DNA of 64,000 bases, from the NCBI RefSeq assembly GCF_023091745.1, contig NC_068910.1, positions 88,044,170 to 88,108,169 on the forward strand, given 5' to 3'. The stretch is from Budorcas taxicolor. Its lineage: Eukaryota > Chordata > Mammalia > Artiodactyla > Bovidae. Each line of letters starts with the position of its first letter. The first letter of the stretch is position 1. The notes under the pieces are model-generated. The model saw nothing but the letters and a program-made list of their open reading frames with translations, was not told the origin of the DNA and ran no database searches. Positions 57,603 through 64,000 of this stretch are shown here, piece after piece. The position numbers and the translations under genes are program-made.

Positions 57603-58744
57603 ATGGAAAACACGCTTCCTATTTTCATTTAGCAACCAAGTACTAACTTTTATATTAGCATTTTATAGATTGGTGAGCATAAATACCAGTGATAATTTCT
57701 AAAACCCTTGCTTTCTTAGAACATTTTAGGATGGCACCAAACATTATTCATTTATAGTCCCAAATCTCTTTAGTTTGTGTGTAAAAGGAAATTGGTGTTT
57801 AGTAGTAAATGTTTCAAAATCTTATTTTATTTGGAAATGACCTAACTATTCAATAGACTTCCAACACTTAGTACACGTAGCACAAACCTTTAGAAATTTA
57901 AGTTACACTAATCTGGAGAGACTATTTTAGACAGATATTTCTGAAGAATAATTATTCTTAATAGAGTTTATGTAAAAGTTCATATCTCATTTACATTATT
58001 TTTAGAAGTTTCTTCACTCGAGGTAATTTCCTTGTTGACAAATTTGTAACAGATATAATATTTAAGTTATATTAAACCTAGGTACAATGAAAATATTCTA
58101 CTTAATTACTCTAAGACATGTCTATACTAGATTGGTCAACAAACATTAATATCAGGTATTTAATACTGAATATTTCCCAGTTCACATGAACCTGGAATTT
58201 ATTGTTTAATTTAGAATTATTTGATTTGTAAGTGCTTACCTTTTTTTAAGCCAAATAAATAAAGCTCATTTACAAATTAACCTCAAAAATATTATGCAGA
58301 GACAGACATACCAAGACATATTTAGACAGACACAGTGCAAGATCTAGCTTCATTTTCTAAGTTTAGTCATGAATTAGATATTACAATATAAAATTTACTA
58401 GTTTATTAAAAAACAGTTGAAATAAATAAAAATTTTAAAGTCTTTTTTCCCTTTTTCCTCCGTGTCGGGAGTTAGAGATGGTCCAGGTAAGTGTTCCTGA
58501 GAGCCCTGGGCTCCAGGCGCAGGGAAAGAAAATCAAATCCTAACAAAATGGCAGCAGGTCTAAACCACATGGTGGTCAGGCAAAGCAAAATGGCCATCAA
58601 AAATCACAACACAGAACACAGAGTTAAAACACGCACATATAGACCTGGCAGTCCTCATCAGACACTCCTTTAAACACAAGAATACAGTCTCTCAGAAAAC
58701 CTCCTATAGAGACACAGAACTTCAGATAAAGGAAAATATCTCAG

Positions 58745-59107
58745 GTCTGCAAAGATTTCAAAGGGAGGAAAGGAAGCCAGGTTGAAAGAAGAAGGGGAGG
58801 AGGCGGGAAAGGGGGGAGAAAGGGGTGGCCTTATAGACGTCTCCTGCCACCTGCAGATACCCAGGCTTTATGAGACTTTGTCCTGGGCCTCCAGAGAAGG
58901 GAGGACTGGAACTCGGCCCTACCAGAAATCAGACCAGACCAGAAGCAGCATTCGAGTTTTCTGCCAAGAGGAGGTGATCAGTCTCCAATCTTCAGCTCAA
59001 GCTGAGGGCCCTTTGACCAGATTTCTGCATTCAGGACTGGGGGACTAGAAAAATGGGGAAGGATAGGAAGGGTTAAGGAGAGGAAAGAGAGAGGGAAGAG
59101 GAGAGAG
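58745..59107 (-). other. Pyrimidine-rich ERV leader segments
   Basis: On the minus strand the blocks 58755-58830 and 59041-59107 are almost pure C/T. They lie downstream of the primer-binding site and donor, in the position of a retroviral untranslated leader. They resemble the strong pyrimidine tracts of splice acceptors or internal ribosome entry regions, but no function is shown. Confidence 0.45.
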
Positions 59108-59279
59108 GTCAATAAAGTCTCTTGTTCCTTACCCAGTCGGGGCACTCTGGCCAGTTGTCTGCGTCAGGAGGAGACCAGGGACAAAAGGGTCCCAGTTGTG
59201 GTCGCTGGGTCTGGTCCATTGGCAGGCAAGCTGGCTCCTGAGTACCCCGAGTGGTCAGGATGTCAGTCTCAGTGAAGAA

Positions 59280-59299
59280 GACTCCCACCAGAGTCGCCA
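59280..59299 (-). promoter_or_regulatory. Retroviral primer-binding site, tRNA-Arg(UCU) type
   Basis: Two bases inside the 5' LTR the minus strand reads TGGCGACTCTGGTGGGA, complementary to the 3' end (including CCA) of mammalian tRNA-Arg(UCU) over 17 bases before the first mismatch. Reverse transcription of the virus would have started here. On the plus strand it looks like the end of a tRNA, but no tRNA body is attached. Confidence 0.8.
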
Positions 59300-59301
59300 T
59301 T

Positions 59302-59785
59302 TGCTGCAGGAAGGAGGACCCCTTCCAGGGCCCCAAACTGAGCTCTTGTCTCACACTCAGAAATGAATTGTCTGAGGAGACACATGTGCTGACAAAGCAA
59401 GAGATTTTATTGGGAAAGGGCACCTGGGTGGAGAGCAGTAGGGTAAGGGAACCCAGGAAAACTGCTCTGCCACGTGGCTCGCAGTCTTGGGTTTTATGGT
59501 GATGGGATTAGTTTCCAGGTGGTCTTTGGCCAATCTTTCTAATTCAGAGTCTTTCCTGGTGGCGCACGCATCGCTCAGCCAAGATGGGTGCTAGTGAGAG
59601 GGATTGGGGGAAGTGGATGGACATGTGGTGCCTCCTTTTAACCTTTCCCAAACTCTTCCTGTTGGTGGTGGCTTATTAGTTCCATATTCCTTATCAGGAT
59701 CTCCTGTCATAAAACAGTTCATGCAAATGGTTACTATAGTGTCTGGCCAGGGTGGGCAGTTTCAATCAGTGTGCTTCCCCTAAAA
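59302..59785 (-). mobile_element. Endogenous retrovirus 5' LTR
   Basis: The upstream LTR of the minus-strand provirus, collinear with the 3' LTR without large gaps. The first base of the terminal TG is changed (plus strand ends 'cccctaaaa'). The polyadenylation signal is kept (plus-strand 59406-59411). The 4 bases outside the provirus are gtat on the left (51719-51722) and gtgt on the right (59786-59789), a possible one-mismatch duplication. Minus-strand transcription would have begun in this LTR. Confidence 0.9.
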
Positions 59786-59786
59786 G

Positions 59787-60030
59787 TGTCAGAGGATTGA
59801 AGAAGTAGACAAATCACAGTTAAAGTTTATTAGAGCAAAAGGATACAAAGCCAAGTCATTAAAGGGGAGACATGCATGGGGAAGTCCACAAAAAATCATA
59901 CTCATGTTTCCATGAATGCTCTCCCATCAGAGTAAACAAGAGGGACTTAATTCCTCCAGCATCAGATTGTGACAATATATGTAAGGTGTTGACAACCAAA
60001 AAAGCATAAGAGATATAGTGCCTAAGGTTT
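59787..60030 (-). mobile_element. ERVL-like LTR, 3' part
   Basis: In minus sense it reads 'gtggacttccccatgcatg', 'ggctttgtatccttttgctc' and 'taataaactttaactgtgat' and ends CTCTGACA, which resembles the 3' end of MLT2/ERVL-type LTRs with a polyadenylation signal. The provirus lies directly against it. The 5' end was not located. Confidence 0.5.
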
Positions 60031-60211
60031 GTTGTTTCCTTTTGTTTTCTTTTTAACATTTCACTTTAACATTTTACTCATTAGGTTTGCTTCCTCTTTT
60101 TTTTTTTTTTTTCAATTAGACTTTTTGTTTTGAGCAGTTTTAGGCTCACAGCAAAATTGAGGGACAGGTGAAGAGGTTTCACATGCAGCTTGTTTCCCCC
60201 CACACGTGTGG

Positions 60212-60428
60212 GCAGACGTGCTAAATTGCCTTAGTCGTGTCCGAGTCTTGTGACCCAATGGACTGTAGCCCTCCAGGCTCCACTGTCCATGGAGTTTCCT
60301 AGACAAAAATGCTGGAGTGTGGGTTGCCATTTCCTCCTCCAAGGTATATTCTCAGCCCAGGGATTGAACTAGCGTCTCTTATGTCTTCTGCCTTGGTATG
60401 TGGGTTCTTTACCACTGGTGCCACCACA
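60212..60428 (-). mobile_element. Bov-tA SINE nested in L1
   Basis: A reverse-oriented older copy runs from 'gtgctaaattgccttagtcg' to 'ttaccactggtgccaccac'. Confidence 0.88.
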
Positions 60429-60596
60429 CATACATAGTCTCTGCCATTATCAAAATCCACCTCAAGAGTAGTACATTTCATACAATTGATAAATTTACAT
60501 TGACACATTGTAATGCCCCAAAGTCCCTAGTTTATGTTATAGTTCACTCTTGCTGCTGTACATTCTATGGGTTGGGAGGGATGTATAATGACATGT

Positions 60597-60810
60597 GGGG
60601 CTTCCCTGGTGGCTCACATAGTAAAGAATCCACCTGCAATGCAGGAGACCTGGGTTCAATCCCTGGGTTGGGAAGATCCCCTGGAGGAAGAAATGGCTAC
60701 CCACTCCAGTATTCTTGCCTGGAGAATGTCATGAACAGAGAAGCCTGGAGGGCTACAGTGCATGGGATTGCAAAGAGTCAGACATGACTGAACAATTAAC
60801 ACACACACAC
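60597..60810 (+). mobile_element. Bov-tA SINE nested in L1
   Basis: A near-consensus copy with an acacac tail. An imperfect 12-bp repeat flanks it (ataatgacatgt 60585-60596; ataataacatat 60811-60822), and L1 sequence continues across. Confidence 0.92.
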
Positions 60811-61107
60811 ATAATAACATATGTCCATCATTATGGCATCATACAGATATTTTCAGTGCCCTGAATATCCACTGTGCTTCACCTCTTTATTCCTCTCCAC
60901 AACCCAGCCCCTGATAACCAGTATTTTTACTGTCTCCATTGTTTTTCCTTTTCCAGAATTTGTTTTGTTGGAGTTACACAATATATAATCTTTTAAGATT
61001 GGCTTCTTTCTGTTAATAACATGCACTTAAATTTTTTCCTTGTATTTTCATGGCTTCATACCTTATATCTTTTTAGTGTTGAATAATATTCCATTTTCTT
61101 AATGCAT

Positions 61108-61308
61108 GGCTTTCCAGGTAACTGTAGTGGTAAAGAATTTGCCTGCCAGTGCAGGAGACAAAAGAGACAAGGGTTCAATACATGAGTTGGGAAGATCCCT
61201 TGGAGTAGGAAATGGCAACCCACTCCAGAATTCTTGCCTTGAGAGTCCCATGGGCAGAGGAACATGGAAGGCTACAGTCCATAGGACTGCACAGAGTTGG
61301 ATGCCGTA
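61108..61308 (+). mobile_element. Bov-tA SINE nested in L1
   Basis: The copy runs from 'ggctttccaggtaactgtag' to 'cagagttggatgccgtag', followed by gttt repeats. It is diverged at the 5' end. Confidence 0.88.
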
Positions 61309-61627
61309 GCTTGTTTGTTTGTTTTTAATTAAATCTTGGTTGCTTCTGAGTTTGGACACCTATGAAGAAAGCTGCTATAATTTCCGTGTGTATGTTTTCA
61401 CGTGGGCATAATTTTCTATTCACTTGAATAATGTCAAAGAGCAGGATCACTGGATTATATCATAAGAAACTGCCAAATTGTCCTCCAAACTTTGTATACT
61501 GTAATCTTGCAATAATTACACAATAGACCCAGAAGTTTTTAGTTGATTCAGATTTTATACATAGGAAATCGTATCATCTATGATCAAAGGCAATCCTATA
61601 TCTTTCTTTCCAGTCCTTTTTTATGAC

Positions 61628-61660
61628 TGCCCCCCACCCCCCCACCCCCCCAACCCCGCT
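61628..61660 (-). repeat. C-rich tract, G-quadruplex-capable on the minus strand
   Basis: Four runs of four to seven C separated by one or two A lie in the old L1. The minus strand therefore carries four G runs with 1-2-base loops, the classic composition for a stable G-quadruplex. Confidence 0.85.
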
Positions 61661-61969
61661 GCTTTTCTTGTATTACTGGACTATCTGGAACTTCCAGTAT
61701 GATATTGAACAAAAGTGATGAGAGGGGAACATCCTTGCCTTTCACCTTAGCTCAAAGAGAAAGCTTTTAGTAATATTTGCTCACTATTAAGTACAATGTG
61801 ATCTGCAAGGTTTTAGTAGATGTTCTTTACCAAGCTCAAGGTATTTCCCTCTATTTTCTAGTTTACTGAAAGTTTTTGTCATGAATAAATGTTGAATTTT
61901 ACCAAGTGCTTTTTCTGCATCTATTGATATAATCCTGTGATTTCTCCTTTTTTTGCCTGTTGATATGAT

Positions 61970-62557
61970 CAGTTCAGTTCAGTCCAGTAACTCAGTCATG
62001 TCTGACTCTTTGTGATCCCATGCATGCCAGGCCTCCCTGTCTATCAATAGCTCCTGGAGTTTACTCAAACTCATGTCCATTGAGTTGGTGATGCCATCCA
62101 ACCATCTCATCCTCTGTCGTCCCCTTCTCCTCCCACCTTCAATCTTTCCCAGGCTCAGGGTCTTTTCAAATGAGTCAGTTCTTTACATCAGGTGGCCAAA
62201 GTATTGGAGTTTCAGCCTCAGTCCTTCCAATGAATATTCAGGACTTATCTCCTTTAGAATGGACTGGTTTGATCTCCTTGCTGTCCAAGGGACTCTCAAG
62301 AGTCTTCTCCAACACCACAGTTCAAAAGCATCAATTCTTCGACGCTCAGCTTTCTTTATAGTCCAACTCTCACCCCCATACATGACCACTGAAAAAACCA
62401 TAGCTTTGACTATATGGTCCTTTGTTGGCAAAGTAATGTCTCTGCTTTTTAATATGTTCTCTAGTTTGGTCATAACTTTTCTTCCAAGGAGCAAGCATCT
62501 TTTAATTTCATGGCTGCAGTCACCATCTGCAGTGATTTTGAAGCCCCCCAAGATATT
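61970..62557 (-). mobile_element. BovB 3' fragment nested in L1
   Basis: About 590 bases run from the ttcag tail to 'gattttgaagccccccaag' in reverse. The 7-bp word atatgat lies on both sides (61963-61969 and 62558-62564), and removing the insert rejoins the L1 words 'cctgttgatatgat' and 'agattccaataattg'. The minus-strand frame at 62183-62551 (122 codons) is broken RT C-terminal sequence. Confidence 0.94.
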
Positions 62558-64000
62558 ATATGATAGATTCCAATAATTGATTTTTAATATTGAACTAACC
62601 CTGCACAGATGGGGATGGGGAACCTCACTTGGTTGTTATGTATAATTCTTTTTGTACATTGTTGGATTTGATTGTGCTAATATTGTATTGTGGATTTATA
62701 TATCTATACTCATGAGAGACATTGGTTTGAAGTGTTCATATAATGTCTTTACCCGATTTTGGTATTACAATAATGTTGGTCACATAGAAAGAGTTAAGTA
62801 TATCATCTGCTTCTGTCTTCTGAAATAGGTTGTAAAGAAGTGGTATAATTTCTTCCTTCAGTGTTTGGTAGAATTCACTAGTGAACCCATCTAGGGCTGG
62901 TGCTTTCTGTTTTGGAAGGTTATTAATTATTTTTTATTTCTGTAATAAGTATTGGTTTATTCAGATTACCTATTTATTCTTCTGTGAGTTTTAGCATATT
63001 GTGTCTTTAAATAAATTGGTTCACTTCATCTGTGTCATCAAATTTGTGGGCATAGAACTGTTCATACTACTCCTTTCTGATCCTGGTAATATCCATGAAT
63101 CTTCTGTAGTGGTGTTCCCTTTTTTCTGTTATTAATAATTCGTGTCCTCTATTTTTTATTAGTCTGGCTAGAAGTTTATCAATTGTATTGATTTTTACAA
63201 AGATCCAGCTTTTACTTTTGTTTACTTTCTCTGTTGGTTTTTGTTTTCCACTTGATTGATCCGTGCTGTAATTATTATCTATTTTATTCTGCTTACTTTA
63301 GACTTATTTGCTCCTCTTTTACAGTTTCCTAAGGTTAGACTTAGGTTACTGATTTCAGGTGTTTCTTTTCTAACATATGTTATATTCAATACTATACATT
63401 TTTCTGTAAGCATTACCTTTGCTGAAATTTTGGTGTGTTCCTCTTTCATTTCATTTCTTTCAAAATAATTTTTAATTTCTCTTGCTATTTCCTTTTAGCC
63501 CATGTGCTATTTTGAAGGGTGTTGTTTAATATCTAAGAGTGTGGAAATTTTCAGATATCTTTCTATTCCTGACTTCTAGTGTAATACCATTGTTATCTGA
63601 AAGCAGACATTGTATAATTTCTATTCTTTCAAATTTGTCAGTGTGTTTTTCAACTAGAATGTGGTATGTTTTGGTGGATGTTCCATGTGAGCTTGAAGAA
63701 AATGTGTATTCTGCTGTGGTTGAAATAAGTCTGTATAGTCACTTATATCCAACTGTCTATACTGACATTTCTGCCCACTGGATCTGTCCATTTCTGATAG
63801 AGTAGTATTGAAGAAGTTTCCAGCTATGATAGTGAATCATCTATTTCTCTTTGCATCTATTATTTTTGCTTCACATAGTTTGACACTCTTATTCGGTGCA
63901 CATACCTTAAAGATTTTTATATTTTTCTGGAGAATTAACCCCTAATGATTATGTAGTGCAATTTACTCCTGGTAACTTTCCTTACTTTGACATATTCTGT

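Larger units (their letters stand above)
52207..59301 (-). mobile_element. Endogenous retrovirus interior, decayed
   Basis: About 7.1 kb lies between the LTRs, of which about 1.6 kb is nested BovB. In minus sense it has the primer-binding site, a splice-donor-like sequence (GGTAAGG, plus-strand 59127-59133), a long pyrimidine-rich leader (about 58440-59279), AT-rich degenerate sequence, and near the 3' LTR short open pieces at 52375-52620, 52415-52726 and 53795-54019. At 54275-54286 the minus strand encodes CWVC, the type of motif found in surface subunits of gamma-type envelope proteins. No intact gag, pol or env remains and I found no RT catalytic box, so the provirus is defective and could be of a non-autonomous type. 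Confidence 0.7.
60097..61510 (-). mobile_element. Old L1 (L1M-type) 3' end
   Basis: The plus-strand T run at 60097-60112 is the reversed poly(A) tail. It is followed in order by 'agcagttttaggctcacagc', 'ttgataaatttacattgaca', 'tgtacattctatgggttggg', 'cccagcccctgataaccag' and 'tatgaagaaagctgctataa', the 3' UTR and ORF2 end of an old L1 in reverse. Three SINEs interrupt it (60212-60428, 60597-60810, 61108-61308). Confidence 0.85.
61511..64000 (-). mobile_element. Old L1 ORF2, RT region, running off the window
   Basis: Reverse L1 ORF2 runs from the FADD-region remnant ('atcgtatcatctatgatcaa', about 61567-61587) through 'ctgcatctattgatataatc', 'ccatctagggctggtgcttt' and beyond to the window edge. 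About 1.5 kb of ORF2 expected between this block and the 3' end at 61.5 kb is missing, so there was an internal deletion or these are two separate insertions in the same direction. Frames are short and broken. Confidence 0.85.

Noticed and set aside
59280..59299. tRNA-Arg gene fragment on the plus strand
   Set aside because: Only the 3'-terminal bases match, CCA is encoded, and the position just inside an LTR identifies it as a primer-binding site.
9000..63000. CRISPR-like spaced direct repeats
   Set aside because: The recurring words at irregular distances on both strands are SINE and BovB copies with target-site duplications in a mammalian genome.

Overview
The window comes from a ruminant, almost certainly bovid, nuclear genome. 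It is crowded with BovB LINE fragments (3' tails of repeated 'actga' units), tRNA-Glu-derived Bov-tA SINEs (5' end 'ggcttccctggtgg') and dimeric Bov-A2 SINEs (two BovB-derived monomers joined by a gtgaaa-rich linker and ending in an agc microsatellite). These families together are diagnostic of bovid/pecoran ruminants. The sequence alone does not separate cattle, bison, yak, buffalo, sheep or goat. I see no intact protein-coding gene, tRNA gene, rRNA gene, CRISPR array or bacterial-type operon. All longer open frames lie in, or antisense to, retrotransposons.

Layout. 1-18 kb: intergenic or intronic DNA with minus-strand BovB pieces (1.5, 10.2, 13.0, 16.4 and 17.0 kb), L1 3' ends (0.75 and 6.8 kb), a MaLR-type LTR (9.15 kb), MIRs, a mariner MITE (17.6 kb) and a single-copy-looking block at 7.0-8.8 kb. 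18-31 kb: dense SINEs, a twin-primed L1 with inverted 5' half (21.5-23.3 kb), two plus-strand MaLR-like LTRs (27.0-28.1 kb), a (CTG)21 tract and a perfect 19-bp hairpin (30.8 kb). 31-47 kb: a 2-kb minus-strand L1, the two longest BovB copies in opposite orientation (34.4-36.0 kb and 43.8-45.5 kb), single-copy stretches and the 3' end of a probable retrocopied mRNA (46.2 kb). 47-51 kb: an L1 3' UTR split by SINEs, a solo LTR (48.7-49.9 kb) and one isolated exon-like segment (50.6 kb). 51.7-59.8 kb: a decayed minus-strand endogenous retrovirus with both LTRs, a primer-binding site complementary to tRNA-Arg(UCU), and two nested BovB insertions. 59.8-64 kb: an ERVL-like LTR end and old minus-strand L1 sequence carrying nested SINEs and a BovB, running off the window.

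The elements are layered by age: MIR, L2-like, MaLR and L1M at the base, then L1, mariner and ERV, with BovB, Bov-tA and Bov-A2 on top. Many young insertions keep target-site duplications (TSDs) readable by eye, given per entry. I found no convincing undescribed biological system. The items most worth a second look are the retrovirus primer site, the retrocopy, the shared frameshift in several BovB copies, the hairpin, and the candidate exon and conserved non-coding blocks. Family names are from recognition, not a database search, and boundaries without a stated duplication are good to about 10-20 bases.
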